The position numbers and the translations under genes were made by a program. A stretch of 64,000 nucleotides of DNA from Gordonia humi (lineage in GTDB: Bacteria; Actinomycetota; Actinomycetes; Mycobacteriales; Mycobacteriaceae). Numbering within the stretch: the stretch's first letter is position 1; every line of letters starts with the position of its first letter. Positions 38,790-51,201 of the stretch are shown here, piece by piece. The stretch is taken from contig NZ_JACIFP010000001.1 in the NCBI RefSeq assembly GCF_014197435.1, positions 3,658,001-3,722,000 of the forward strand, read 5' to 3'. The notes below the pieces were generated by a model. It did no database searches. It was given only the letters and a program-made list of their open reading frames with translations, and was not told the DNA's origin.

Positions 38790-38795
38790 AGCCGG

Positions 38796-39662
38796 TTACC
38801 CCGATATCCTTATTCCGGCGGTCATTCCCCAGAACACGAGCGTCAAGATCAGATTCGCGAACACGATGGTGATGATCGAGAGCCGGATCGCGTGACCGGC
38901 GGCGATGCCGACGCCCTCCGGACCGCCCGACGCGAAGTACCCGTAATAGCACTGGATGAACGTCGTCAGCAGGACGAAGACGATCACTTTGACGAACGAG
39001 AACACCACATCGCGCGAGAGGATGAACGACTCGAAGTAGTGGTCGTAGGTGCCGGACCCCTGTCCGCTCTGCACCTGGAACATGATCTGGCAGGCGAGGT
39101 AGTTCGCGGCGAGCGAGATCGCGTACAGCGGGATGATCGAGAGCACTGCCGCCGCCATCCGGGTGGTGACCAGATACGGCAACGGTCGGATCGCGATGGA
39201 CTCGAGCGCGTCGATCTCCTCGCTGATCCGCATCGAACCCAGCTGTGCGGTGAATCGGCACCCGGACTGCGCGGTGAACGCGGTCGCGGCGAGCAGCGGC
39301 GCGATCTCGCGAGTGGTCGCGAACGCCGACAGGCCACCGGTCACCGGGTCCATGCCGAGCAGGTGCAGAGCCGTGTATCCCTCGATGCCGACCGTGGCGC
39401 CGCCCATCACGCCGAGGATCACCATGACGCCCACCGTTCCGCCGCCGACGACGATGGCGCCGTTGCCCCAGGCGACGTCCGACAGCAGTCGCCACACCTC
39501 CTTGCGGTAGTGGCGGAAGGTGATCGGGGCCAGTCCGATGGACTTGACCAGGAAGGTGATGAGATGCCCCATCGCGACCAGCGCGTCGCGCGGCCCTTCG
39601 AGCGCCTTGCGGCCCCAGACGAGGGGTCTGAGCGCGGGCGGGGTGTACCGCGATGCCGTCAT
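38796..39662 (-). CDS. YrbE-type permease B of the Mce transporter
   Basis: A 288-residue MlaE/YrbE permease with about five membrane segments and the conserved cytoplasmic EExDALE-type coupling segment RISEEIDALESIAIRPLPYL, which contacts the MceG (MlaF-like) ATPase. Other family pieces are GGTVGVMVILGVMGG and FTAQSGCRFTAQLG. The ATG at 39662 lies 1 nt after the yrbEA stop. No mceG is in the window; the ATPase is normally encoded elsewhere and shared between Mce systems. Confidence 0.9.
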   Translation of the reverse strand: MTASRYTPPALRPLVWGRKALEGPRDALVAMGHLITFLVKSIGLAPITFRHYRKEVWRLLSDVAWGNGAIVVGGGTVGVMVILGVMGGATVGIEGYTALHLLGMDPVTGGLSAFATTREIAPLLAATAFTAQSGCRFTAQLGSMRISEEIDALESIAIRPLPYLVTTRMAAAVLSIIPLYAISLAANYLACQIMFQVQSGQGSGTYDHYFESFILSRDVVFSFVKVIVFVLLTTFIQCYYGYFASGGPEGVGIAAGHAIRLSIITIVFANLILTLVFWGMTAGIRISG

Positions 39663-39663
39663 G

Positions 39664-40521
39664 TCACACCACCTTCGCCGGAACGACGAGGGCGAACACC
39701 TGGGTGAGCACGACATTCACCGTGAACAGCAGCAGCACGGAGTTGACGACGGCCGCGTTGACCGAGTTCGCGACTCCGGCAGGGCCGCCGCTGGTGTTGA
39801 GGCCGCGGTCGCAGGCGACGACGGCGACGATGGCACCGAAGATCACCGATTTCACGAGTGCGAAGATCAGGTCCGACGTGCCGGCGAACGATGCGAACGT
39901 CCCGGTGTAGCTGCCCGGGGTCCCGCCCTGCGCGTACACGTTGAAGACGTATCCGGTGATGAAGCCGACGAAGCACACGAAGCCGCAGAGCAGGATCGCC
40001 ACGAGCATCGTCGCGAGCAGCCGCGGCGAGATGAGTCGCTGCACGGGGTTCACGCCCATCACCTTCATCGCGTCGATCTCGTCGCGGATGGTGCGCGACC
40101 CGAGGTCGGCGGCGATCGCCGAACCGACGGCACCCGCGAGCAGCAATGAGGTGACCAGCGGCGCTCCCTGCCGGATCACGCCGAGGCCCGTCGCCGCACC
40201 GGAGAACGACGTCGCACCGATCTGGCCGGCGATGTTCGACACCTGGATCGACACGATGACACCGATCGGGATGGCCACCAGGAGCGTCGGAAACACGGAT
40301 GTGGACGCCATGAACGCACACTGGCGGACGAACTCCTTGAACGGGAAGCGTCGTTCGACTATGTCGGTGACGAGAACTTTGAAGACCTCGACGAACATCG
40401 CCAGCTGCCGTCCGAAGGTCTCGAACGATTTCGTGATGTGCTCGCGGAACCACGTACCGGCACCGCTTCGCGACCACCTCTCGCCGAGGCCGACGCGAGT
40501 CCCTACCGTCTCCGTGCTCAC
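39664..40521 (-). CDS. YrbE-type permease A of the Mce transporter
   Basis: A 285-residue MlaE/YrbE permease and the first gene of the mce operon. It has FPTLLVAIPIGVIVSIQV, APLVTSLLLAGAVGSAIAADLG and the coupling segment TIRDEIDAMKVMGVNPVQRL, then several hydrophobic segments. Together with YrbEB it forms the inner-membrane part of the lipid importer. The start at 40521 is preceded by GGCAGGGGAGTG, a good ribosome site. Confidence 0.9.
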   Translation of the reverse strand: MSTETVGTRVGLGERWSRSGAGTWFREHITKSFETFGRQLAMFVEVFKVLVTDIVERRFPFKEFVRQCAFMASTSVFPTLLVAIPIGVIVSIQVSNIAGQIGATSFSGAATGLGVIRQGAPLVTSLLLAGAVGSAIAADLGSRTIRDEIDAMKVMGVNPVQRLISPRLLATMLVAILLCGFVCFVGFITGYVFNVYAQGGTPGSYTGTFASFAGTSDLIFALVKSVIFGAIVAVVACDRGLNTSGGPAGVANSVNAAVVNSVLLLFTVNVVLTQVFALVVPAKVV

Positions 40522-40758
40522 TCCCCTGCCTTCACATCGTGGACCCGCAGGTCGTCGATCGGGCGGACGATCATCCCCCGGGCTGCTTCCTGATCCTCAC
40601 TGAGATTTCTCTGTGATTCGCCGATCCGTGGGTCGAAGCATACACATCCGAACGCATTTTTGTGTGTATGCGGTCACAGATACTCTGGCGGTGTCGTTTG
40701 TAGCATAGCGATACACGAACACACGAATCGTTACATCGCGGATCGGTGGTACAGCAAA
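40522..40758. promoter_or_regulatory. mce operon upstream region with an inverted repeat
   Basis: The 294-nt gap between ilvA and yrbEA is unusually AT-rich for this window. A perfect inverted repeat, GCATACACA (40638-40646) and TGTGTATGC (40663-40671), with a 16-nt spacer, is a candidate operator. A TATGCT on the minus strand (around 40692-40698) could be a -10 for the mce operon. CACGAA is repeated in tandem nearby. No KstR-type operator (the cholesterol-regulon palindrome) was seen. Confidence 0.45.
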
Positions 40759-40791
40759 GCGTCGGCAATCCCGAGACGGGAGTGCCGACGC
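40759..40791 (-). terminator. Rho-independent terminator of ilvA
   Basis: A 33-nt hairpin 25 nt past the ilvA stop. GCGTCGGCA pairs perfectly with TGCCGACGC, and after one mismatch TCCCG pairs with CGGGA around a TCT loop. TTTGCT follows on the minus strand. Confidence 0.75.
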
Positions 40792-40815
40792 CGTTGCCGC
40801 GGTCGTGCTAGCGAG

Positions 40816-42210
40816 TCATGTCAAGTAGCGGTATGCGGGCGATCCCGGTTCGAGACGTTCGACGTTGAGCCGCGAGCGTGACATACGGTCCTGCAGGCCG
40901 TCGAGTCCGGATCGATCACCGAGCTCGATGCCGACGAGAGCCTCGCCGGTGTCACGGTTGTTGCGCTTGACGTACTCGAAGAGGGTGATGTCGTCGTCCG
41001 GACCGAGGACCTCATCGAGGAAGCGACGGAGCGCGCCGGGCTCCTGCGGGAAGTTGACCAGGAAGTAGTGCTTGAGCCCGCGGTGCACCAGCGACCGTTC
41101 GATGATCTCGCCGTAGCGGGAGACGTCGTTGTTCCCGCCGGACACCAGAGACACGACACGCGCGTCGGCGGGCAGCGGCAGATCGGCGAGCGCGGTGGCC
41201 GCCAACGCTCCGGCGGGCTCGGCGATGATCCCCTCGTTCTGATAGAGCTCCAGCATCGTCGAGCAGATGGCGCCCTCGTCGACGTGCATGATGGTGACGC
41301 TGCCGGGCGCGAGGTCGACGTCGGCGAGATCGATCACCGGAACCGCGGGTGTCCGCGCGATGGCCGCCAGATCCGGGTGTGCGACCACTCGGGCACCGGC
41401 TGCGGCCATCACGGCGTGTCCGAGTCCGCCGATCCGCTGGACCGACGCGCCGTCGACGAATGGGTCGATCCGATCGAGCGTGTAGGGCTCACCGTAGATC
41501 AGCGATGCGGCCAACGACGCGGCTCCGGCCGGCTCTACCCCGACGATCGCGACGTCGGGAACCGCCGCTCGCAGGTAGGTCACGATGCCCGCCATGCATC
41601 CCGCACCGCCGACCGGCAGGACGACCACGTCGGGGTCGCCGTCGAGCTGGTCGACGATCTCCTTGCCGATGGTGCCCTGCCCCGATGCGGTGCGCGGATC
41701 GTCGAACGCGTGAATCCAGGTGGCCCCGGTGCGCAGCACGTCCGACTGCGCGGCCGACGCCGCGGCGTCGTAGGTGTCGCCGACGGCGATCAACTCGACG
41801 AAGCCCTTGCCGTGCCAGTCGATGCGGTCCCGCTTCTGCTTGGGTGTCGTCGTCGGGACGTAGATGCGTCCCCGCACCCCCATCGTGGCGCACGCGTACG
41901 CGACACCCTGCGCGTGGTTGCCCGCGCTCGCCGCGACGACGCCGGCGGCCAGCTCCTCGGCGGACAGCTGTGCCATCACGTTGTAGGCGCCGCGGATCTT
42001 GTACGACCGGACCGTCTGCAGGTCTTCGCGCTTGAGGTACACGTGTGCGCCGGTGTCCGCACTCAGGCGAGCGCAGGCCTCCAGCGGGGTCTTCGAGACG
42101 ACGCCGTCGAGCCGCCGCGCGGCGTCGATAATGGAGTCGCGAGTCAGTCCTGGGACGGGATTCTCAACGGTCTTGGCTGCGACATGCGACGGCGTACTCA
42201 CTCGCTCCAT
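40816..42210 (-). CDS. ilvA: Threonine ammonia-lyase (biosynthetic)
   Basis: A 464-residue PLP enzyme that deaminates threonine to 2-oxobutyrate, the first step to isoleucine. The PLP lysine is in VRSYKIRGAYN near residue 70; ASAGNHAQGVAYAC, VVLPVGGAGCMAGI (Gly-rich phosphate loop) and SLVSGGNNDVSRY complete the catalytic domain. Residues beyond 375 form one ACT-like regulatory domain (HYFLVNFPQEPGALRRFL), fewer than the two of the enterobacterial enzyme, so isoleucine control may differ. Starts at 42210, overlapping the upstream small membrane gene by 47 nt. Confidence 0.94.
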   Translation of the reverse strand: MERVSTPSHVAAKTVENPVPGLTRDSIIDAARRLDGVVSKTPLEACARLSADTGAHVYLKREDLQTVRSYKIRGAYNVMAQLSAEELAAGVVAASAGNHAQGVAYACATMGVRGRIYVPTTTPKQKRDRIDWHGKGFVELIAVGDTYDAAASAAQSDVLRTGATWIHAFDDPRTASGQGTIGKEIVDQLDGDPDVVVLPVGGAGCMAGIVTYLRAAVPDVAIVGVEPAGAASLAASLIYGEPYTLDRIDPFVDGASVQRIGGLGHAVMAAAGARVVAHPDLAAIARTPAVPVIDLADVDLAPGSVTIMHVDEGAICSTMLELYQNEGIIAEPAGALAATALADLPLPADARVVSLVSGGNNDVSRYGEIIERSLVHRGLKHYFLVNFPQEPGALRRFLDEVLGPDDDITLFEYVKRNNRDTGEALVGIELGDRSGLDGLQDRMSRSRLNVERLEPGSPAYRYLT

Positions 42211-42433
42211 GTTTCCACTGCGATCGGCACCAGGCGAATCCGCCCCACCACACCGCCAGACTGACCGCGGCCGCGGCCCACGCGGCCATGACCGCGCTGC
42301 CGCCGAACGCCAGGATCCCGACCACCATCAGCATCCCCGCAGCGACCGCGGCCAACTTGTGCAGCGGCCATCGGACGCCCGCGACGTCGACCGTCGGCAG
42401 TTCCCGCGAGCCATGCTGGATGAGGGTGGTCAT
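42164..42433 (-). CDS. Small membrane protein overlapping ilvA
   Basis: An 89-residue protein from the ATG at 42433, with two hydrophobic stretches, LAAVAAGMLMVVGILAFGG and VMAAWAAAAVSLAVWWGGFAW, and a basic C-terminus. Its last 47 nt overlap the start of ilvA on the same strand in another frame. A -10 element with leaderless spacing supports the start. Function unknown; the overlap suggests co-expression with ilvA. Confidence 0.6.
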   Translation of the reverse strand: MTTLIQHGSRELPTVDVAGVRWPLHKLAAVAAGMLMVVGILAFGGSAVMAAWAAAAVSLAVWWGGFAWCRSQWKHGASEYAVACRSQDR

Positions 42434-42440
42434 GCTGAAC

Positions 42441-42446
42441 AGTGTA
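42441..42446 (-). promoter_or_regulatory. -10 element (TACACT) giving a leaderless start
   Basis: On the minus strand TACACT ends 7 nt before the ATG at 42433. No ribosome site is present, so the small membrane gene and probably ilvA start from a leaderless transcript. Confidence 0.45.
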
Positions 42447-42529
42447 GCGCATCCGGACACATGTTTTCGGCTACCCGAAATTCATGGTGTCGGCGACCCC
42501 GAGAACAGGGCCCGGCGTCGGCGATCGCC

Positions 42530-43144
42530 TCACGCCCACTGTTCGGAGACGGCGACGATCTCGGCGGCGCCGGATGTGGCCGACAGGACGTGGTCGCGGA
42601 CGCGATTCTGTACGTCGGAGGCCGCCTCCACGACGAACTCGACGGCGCAGGGTCCGTAGTCCACCGACCGGACCGTGGTGAACGCGTGCAGATCGGTGGC
42701 GATCCGTCCGGCGTCGTCGACCGGCACGCGGAGCCGGATCACGCTGGACGGCACGGCCTCCCGCAATGGGGCGACGTCGAGGACCGCGCTCGCGGCTCCC
42801 CCGTACGCACGGATCAGACCGCCCGCCCCGAGCTTGACTCCGCCGAACCAGCGGACCACGACCACGGCGGCGTTCACCACCTCGCGGCCGACGAGCGCCG
42901 CGAGGATCGGCGGTCCGGCGGTGCCCGCCGGTTCGCCGTCGTCGCTCGACCGCGTCTTCTGGTGCGGGCCCGAACCCAGCACGTACGCCCAGCAGACGTG
43001 ATTCGCACCGGCCGCGTCGACCCGCTCGCGCAGCGCGACGACGTCGTCCTCGGACTCGACACGCGCCAGCGTCGCCACGAACCGCGATCGACGAATGATC
43101 GTGGTCTCTCCGACGTCTCCGACCGCCCCGTCCAGGACGAGCAC
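42530..43144 (-). CDS. YigZ/IMPACT family protein
   Basis: A 204-residue protein of the UPF0029 (YigZ, N-terminal IMPACT) type. Landmarks are RRSRFVATLARV, HVCWAYVLG, SSDDGEPAGTAGPPIL and VVVVRWFGGVKLGAGGLIRAYGGA, which form the conserved RNase PH-fold-like core. The C-terminal ~70 residues are the small ferredoxin-like DUF1949-type domain. Role in bacteria is unclear, possibly linked to translation. The GTG at 43144 is 9 nt after the dnaE1 stop, so it may be translated from the dnaE1 message. Confidence 0.88.
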   Translation of the reverse strand: MLVLDGAVGDVGETTIIRRSRFVATLARVESEDDVVALRERVDAAGANHVCWAYVLGSGPHQKTRSSDDGEPAGTAGPPILAALVGREVVNAAVVVVRWFGGVKLGAGGLIRAYGGAASAVLDVAPLREAVPSSVIRLRVPVDDAGRIATDLHAFTTVRSVDYGPCAVEFVVEAASDVQNRVRDHVLSATSGAAEIVAVSEQWA

Positions 43145-43153
43145 CGATGTCGC

Positions 43154-46687
<3,534 letters not shown>

Positions 46688-46833
46688 TGCGGCGGCTCCT
46701 CGCTCGGCGTTATCGATTGGACGGCTCTACCGTACGCGGTCGGTACGACAGGGGGTGGGACGCTCGCGCGTGCACTGCGGACAGTCTCCGGCGACGACGG
46801 ATCACTCTCCCGACGGCGTGTCCGATGCGACGA

Positions 46834-47760
46834 TCACACGTCGCGCAGGACGTCGATCGCCCGCTGCAGATCGTCCGGATAGTCGGTGGTGAACTGCACC
46901 CGGCGGCCGTCGGCGGGGTGCGCGAACGCCAACGAGCGGGCGTGCAGCCACTGGCGGTCCAGACCGAGGCGCGCGGCGAGCTTCGGGTCGGCGCCGTAGG
47001 TCGGATCGCCCGCGCACGGATGGTGCAGCGCGGAGAAGTGCACGCGGATCTGGTGGGTGCGACCGGTCTCGAGGTGCACGTCGAGCAGCGACGCCGCGGC
47101 GAACATCTCGAGGGTCTCGTAGTGGGTGGTCGACGGCTTGCCGTTGGAGGTCACGGCGAACCGCCAGTCCGAGCCCGGGTGACGGCCGATGGGCGCCTCG
47201 ACGGTGCCGACCGGCGGATCCAGGTGTCCCTGCACGACGGCGTGATAGACCTTCTCGACGGTCCGATACTTGAACGCCCGTTTGAGCACCGTGTAGGCGT
47301 GCTCGGATGCGGCGACCACCATGACGCCGGAGGTGCCGACGTCGAGTCGGTGGACGATGCCCTGGCGTTCCTGGGCCCCGGAGGTGGAGATGCGGAAGCC
47401 CGCGGCGGCGAGCGCCCCGATGACCGTCGGACCGGTCCACCCCTGCGACGGGTGGGCCGCGACGCCCGGCGGCTTGTTCACCACGACGATGTCGGAGTCG
47501 TGGTAGATCACGTCGAGGTCCTCGACCGGGGTGGGCTCCACGGTGAGCGGACGCTCCGGCTCGGGCAGCGTCACGTCGAGCCAGGCGCCCGCGACGAGCT
47601 TGTGCGCCTTGTCGACGGCGCCGCCGTCGACGGTGATGTCACCGGCGTCCGCGAGGCCGGCCGCAACCGTCCGAGACAGCCCCAGGAGGCGTGCGACACC
47701 GGCGTCGACCCGCATGCCGTGCAGTCCGTCGGGCACGGGCATCGCTCGTGAATCACGCAT
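46834..47760 (-). CDS. RluA/RluD-family pseudouridine synthase
   Basis: A 308-residue pseudouridine synthase. The N-terminal S4 RNA-binding domain is at residues 15-65 ([30 protein letters not shown]), and the catalytic aspartate is in [11 protein letters not shown] near residue 145; [11 protein letters not shown] and [10 protein letters not shown] are standard. It is the syntenic partner of Rv1540. Its target is probably large-subunit rRNA, but RluA-type specificity cannot be read from sequence. The start overlaps lspA by 8 nt. Confidence 0.9.
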   Translation of the reverse strand: MRDSRAMPVPDGLHGMRVDAGVARLLGLSRTVAAGLADAGDITVDGGAVDKAHKLVAGAWLDVTLPEPERPLTVEPTPVEDLDVIYHDSDIVVVNKPPGVAAHPSQGWTGPTVIGALAAAGFRISTSGAQERQGIVHRLDVGTSGVMVVAASEHAYTVLKRAFKYRTVEKVYHAVVQGHLDPPVGTVEAPIGRHPGSDWRFAVTSNGKPSTTHYETLEMFAAASLLDVHLETGRTHQIRVHFSALHHPCAGDPTYGADPKLAARLGLDRQWLHARSLAFAHPADGRRVQFTTDYPDDLQRAIDVLRDV

Positions 47761-48334
47761 CCTTGTGCTCCTCGTCCCGGGACCCGCCGTCCGTCGGCTC
47801 CGCGGGCAGGTTCCGCGCCGCCCACCCCGAGCGGCTGCCGTCGTAGTCGTACCCGAGCAGCGTCAGGACCACCAACAGGACGGCGCCGCAGACGACGGCG
47901 GAGTCGGCCACGTTGAAAGTCGGCCACCAACTGCCGACCTGGATGAAGTCGACGACGTGCCCGCGCAGCGGCCCGGGGGCCCGGAACAGTCGGTCGGTCA
48001 GATTGCCGATCGCACCGCCGAGAACCAGTCCGAGACCGATGACCCAGCCGATCGAGACGAGTTTGCTGCTGTACCGGACGATCCCGAGCACCACGATCAG
48101 CGCGATGAAGGTCAGGACCCAGGTGTATCCGGTCGCCATCGAGAACGCCGCGCCGCTGTTGCGGATCAGTTTGAACGTGAGGAAGTCACCGATGACGTGG
48201 GTCGGGTGATAGGGATCGAGCTTCGCGACGGCGAGCGTCTTGGTGAGCAGGTCCAGCAGGAAGGCGACCACTGCCACGAGGGCCAGCAGCGCCACGGTCC
48301 GGGCGGTGTTGTGCCCGGGCTCGGTTCGACTCAT
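47753..48334 (-). CDS. lspA: Lipoprotein signal peptidase II
   Basis: A 193-residue membrane aspartyl peptidase that cleaves prolipoproteins. Four hydrophobic segments are visible ([55 protein letters not shown] and [17 protein letters not shown]). The two catalytic aspartates lie in GNLTDRLFR and FNVADSAVV. The ATG at 48334 follows a 33-residue upstream open stretch without a ribosome site. The C-terminal tail is charged and extended. The mce and other lipoproteins of this window depend on it. Confidence 0.94.
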   Translation of the reverse strand: MSRTEPGHNTARTVALLALVAVVAFLLDLLTKTLAVAKLDPYHPTHVIGDFLTFKLIRNSGAAFSMATGYTWVLTFIALIVVLGIVRYSSKLVSIGWVIGLGLVLGGAIGNLTDRLFRAPGPLRGHVVDFIQVGSWWPTFNVADSAVVCGAVLLVVLTLLGYDYDGSRSGWAARNLPAEPTDGGSRDEEHKDA

Positions 48335-48399
48335 ACGTCGATTGTCCACGATCGCCGCCGCGACCCCCGACGTAGCCCGGCCCACAGTGCCGCATGCCC

Positions 48400-48405
48400 T
48401 AGTCT
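48400..48405 (+). promoter_or_regulatory. -10 element (TAGTCT) giving a leaderless start
   Basis: TAGTCT fits TAnnnT and ends 7 nt before the GTG at 48413; no ribosome site is present. Confidence 0.4.
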
Positions 48406-48412
48406 CGTGGTC

Positions 48413-49402
48413 GTGAGTCTGTCGTCGCATGCACCCGCCGCACGTCCCGGTCCGTCGCCGCTGCCGCGGCGCGTGATCGCCTGCTTGTCGGCGATTCCGA
48501 TCGGCGCCGTCCTCGCGCTGACCGGTTGTTCGTCCGACGGCGGCGACTCCGCAGACGCCGGTCCGTGCGCGGCGACGTCGAGTGTCGACACCGCGGGCCT
48601 GCGTCCGATTCCGATACCGCCGGCCGAGGTGACTGTCCTCGATCCGGGTGCAGGCTATCGAGAGGTGCCGACTCCTCGTCCCGACACCGGCAGCCCGCAG
48701 GAGGTGACCCTCACCACCGATTCACAGGAGTCGAGCATCACCCCCGCCGCAGACGGCGAACAGTCGGTGCAGAGCACCCAGGAGAAGCTGACCACGGCGG
48801 TCACCGCGCGAGTGGTGTGCGACGACCCGTCGAACCTGGAGTTCACGATCGGGACTCCGACCACGCCCGATGAGGCGCTGACCCCCGAACTCGACGCCAT
48901 CGGCGGGTCGGCGGGCGGGATCACCGTCGCCGACGGACTGAATGTGCGATCGCTGCGGCTGATGCCGAAGCAGGAGTCGGGTTCACCCGCCCGCAGCGCG
49001 TTGGAGCAGTCGTTCTCCGGCGCCCTCGACCAGTCCGTCCCGCTGCCCACCGAACCGGTCGGTGTCGGCGCGCGCTGGCAGTCGGTGCGCACGATCTCGG
49101 CGGCGGCGACCATCAAGCGCACCACGACGGTGACTCTCGCCGAGCGCACCGGCGACATTCTGCAACTCGACGTCGCCGTCGACGAGACGCCCGTAGACTC
49201 GGTGTTCCGCATTCCCGGTTCGGCGCAGACGTTGACGATCGCCCGCTACTCGATGGCCGGATCCGGCCGCATCACCGTGGACCTGAAACGCATCCTGCCG
49301 GTCGGCGGGTCGCTGACCACCAAGGGTGCGCGCGAACTGGTCGGCGACGAGCACGGAGTCCCGCTCCTCCAGCAGAACCAGTACACGGTGACCTGGGAGT
49401 AG
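48413..49402 (+). CDS. Putative lipoprotein
   Basis: A 329-residue protein from the GTG at 48413. The signal peptide is [21 protein letters not shown] with a lipobox LTGC near residue 42. The mature part is Thr/Ser-rich with beta-strand-like segments ([21 protein letters not shown], split) and no motif I recognise. Its divergent partner is lspA, the peptidase that would process it. It faces the MTB12-like gene and shares a strong terminator with it. Function unknown. Confidence 0.75.
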   Translation: MSLSSHAPAARPGPSPLPRRVIACLSAIPIGAVLALTGCSSDGGDSADAGPCAATSSVDTAGLRPIPIPPAEVTVLDPGAGYREVPTPRPDTGSPQEVTLTTDSQESSITPAADGEQSVQSTQEKLTTAVTARVVCDDPSNLEFTIGTPTTPDEALTPELDAIGGSAGGITVADGLNVRSLRLMPKQESGSPARSALEQSFSGALDQSVPLPTEPVGVGARWQSVRTISAAATIKRTTTVTLAERTGDILQLDVAVDETPVDSVFRIPGSAQTLTIARYSMAGSGRITVDLKRILPVGGSLTTKGARELVGDEHGVPLLQQNQYTVTWE

Positions 49403-49414
49403 CCCCGGTGGTAA

Positions 49415-49454
49415 GAGACGAGCCGCGCACCGATGTCGGTGCGCGGCTCGTCTC
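49415..49454. terminator. Bidirectional terminator hairpin
   Basis: A perfect 19-bp inverted repeat with a 2-nt loop (GAGACGAGCCGCGCACCGA / TCGGTGCGCGGCTCGTCTC) lies between two convergent lipoprotein genes. No T-tract follows, as is common in actinobacteria. Confidence 0.8.
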
Positions 49455-49469
49455 GTACGGCGGGTGGTG

Positions 49470-50048
49470 TCAGCCGGCCTTCTTCTTCGACGTCGTCTCC
49501 GTCGCAGACGAGTCGGCGCACAGCTTGGACTTCACATCGTTGGCCTGCAGCAGCGGGCACACCGTCGACTTCGAGAGCTTCCAGCGTCCGTTGTCGAAGA
49601 CGATGGCGGCGTCGATCTTGGTCGGCGGGTTGTCCGGGAGCTTGACCTCCACCTTGACCTTGGCCTTGTTCGGTCCGTTCTTGGTGACCGGCGGCTTGAT
49701 CTTGTACGTCACGTCCGGGTTGTCCTTGACGGCCTTGACCAGCTGGTTGAACAGGGCGGGATCCACCTCGGAGCCCTCGACCAGATCGGTCTTGTCGGCG
49801 GCCTTGACCTTCGGGTCGAGCGCGGTGTCGAGCATCTCGTTCAGTGCCGCGACGTTCGGCACCTTCTTGGCGTCGGTCAGGGGGTCGGCGTCGGCAGCGG
49901 CCGAGCTGTCGGCGGCGGCACTCGTCGTCGAGCTGTCTGCGGTGGGGACCGGGGGCAGGTCGTTGCTGCCGTCGTCAGAACCGCACGCGGCGGTTGCGGC
50001 GACGGCGGCGGCCACCACGGCACCGGTCACGAAATTGCGAATCTTCAC
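49470..50048 (-). CDS. MTB12-like lipoprotein
   Basis: A 192-residue lipoprotein with signal MKIRNFVTGAVVAAAVAATAAC (split) and lipobox ATAAC at about residue 22, followed by a Ser/Ala/Thr-rich linker. The folded domain has LTDAKKVPNVAALNEMLD, KVKAADKTDLVEGSE, and IVFDNGRWKLSKSTVCPLLQ, which matches the low-molecular-weight antigen MTB12 (CFP-2) family in the spacing of the 'K.nLVeG' and 'W.LS..s...LL' segments. MTB12 is a secreted antigen of unknown function. Divergent from ansA. Confidence 0.72.
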   Translation of the reverse strand: MKIRNFVTGAVVAAAVAATAACGSDDGSNDLPPVPTADSSTTSAAADSSAAADADPLTDAKKVPNVAALNEMLDTALDPKVKAADKTDLVEGSEVDPALFNQLVKAVKDNPDVTYKIKPPVTKNGPNKAKVKVEVKLPDNPPTKIDAAIVFDNGRWKLSKSTVCPLLQANDVKSKLCADSSATETTSKKKAG

Positions 50049-50231
50049 GGATCCATCCTCACGTCTGTTCGGTCACGGAAAGAACAGCCTCCTCCCCGCG
50101 GACTTCCACCACTATGCCAAACGGCCACCGGTGAGCGCATCCACACACGGCGTGTCGCACCCGTCACTTGAGCCACGCTCGTCGCGCATGACCTGCAGAC
50201 ATCCGGGTCGCAGAAGTGCGAGAATCAGCGT

Positions 50232-51170
50232 ATGGGCACACGGCACGTTGTGATGATCACCACCGGCGGCACCGCCGCCTCGCAGACCACCGACGACGGC
50301 GCGGTCCCCGTTCTGTCGGCCACCGATCTGGTCCCGGACACCGCCGACGACGTCGTCGTCCGACCGCACGAACTGATGGCGGTCGACTCCTCGTCGATGT
50401 CCGTACGCCAGCAGTTCGACGTGGTCCGCGCCGTCCGCGAGGCGCTCACCGACCCCGATGTGTCCGGAGTGGTCGTGACACACGGGACCGACACGCTGGA
50501 GGAGACCGCGTTCCTGGCCGACGTGTTCGCCGCGGATCCGCGACCGGTGATCTTCACCGGGGCGCAGCGGCCGGCTGATCACCCGGCCGCCGACGGCCCG
50601 GCCAACATCGCCGACGCCGTCACGTTGGCGGCCGATCCGGCGACTCGCGGTCGCGGCGTCCTGGTCGCCCTGGGCGGTCCCGTCCTGCAGGCGCGTGGCG
50701 CGTTCAAGACCTCGACCACCGACCTGCGGGCGTTCGACACCGTGCACCCCCGCCTTCCACGTCCTCTCGTCTCGCGTGCGGTCCCCGGCGGCACGCCCGC
50801 CCGTGTCGATCTCCTCGCCCTGTATCCGGGTGTGTCGCCGGGCCTGATCGCCGCCGCCGTCGACCAGCGCGCCGCTGGAATCGTGTTGTCGGCCACCGGG
50901 TCCGGCAACACTCACCCGGACATCACCGCGCAGGTGAACCTCGCCGTGCAACGCGGCGTTCCCGTCGTCGTGTCCACGCGCGTGCCCTACGGCGAGGTGG
51001 AACCGACGTACGGCGGCGGCGGAGGCGGCGTCGACCTCCTCCGCGCCGGGGCGATCTTCTCGCCGTGGCTGCGCGCACCCCAGGCCCGCATGGCGCTGAT
51101 CGCGCTGCTGACCGAGGGAGCCGACCGCGGTGAGGTCGCCGAATTCTTCACGGCGTCGTCGCCGAACTGA
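50232..51170 (+). CDS. ansA: L-asparaginase
   Basis: A 312-residue type I-like asparaginase that hydrolyses asparagine to aspartate. The two catalytic threonine regions are MITTGGTAASQTTDDG and VVTHGTDTLEETAF, with further family parts TGAQRPADHPAADGPANI and LSATGSGNTHPDI. The syntenic gene in M. tuberculosis is ansA (Rv1538c). No signal peptide is seen, so it should be cytoplasmic. Confidence 0.93.
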   Translation: MGTRHVVMITTGGTAASQTTDDGAVPVLSATDLVPDTADDVVVRPHELMAVDSSSMSVRQQFDVVRAVREALTDPDVSGVVVTHGTDTLEETAFLADVFAADPRPVIFTGAQRPADHPAADGPANIADAVTLAADPATRGRGVLVALGGPVLQARGAFKTSTTDLRAFDTVHPRLPRPLVSRAVPGGTPARVDLLALYPGVSPGLIAAAVDQRAAGIVLSATGSGNTHPDITAQVNLAVQRGVPVVVSTRVPYGEVEPTYGGGGGGVDLLRAGAIFSPWLRAPQARMALIALLTEGADRGEVAEFFTASSPN

Positions 51171-51201
51171 GGAGACGCCGGGGTCTGGCCGCCGATTCGC
51201 C

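Noticed and set aside
40522..40815. KstR operator for cholesterol control of the mce operon.
   Set aside because: No sequence fitting the AAC..GTT-centred KstR palindrome was found, so the operon is not labelled mce4.
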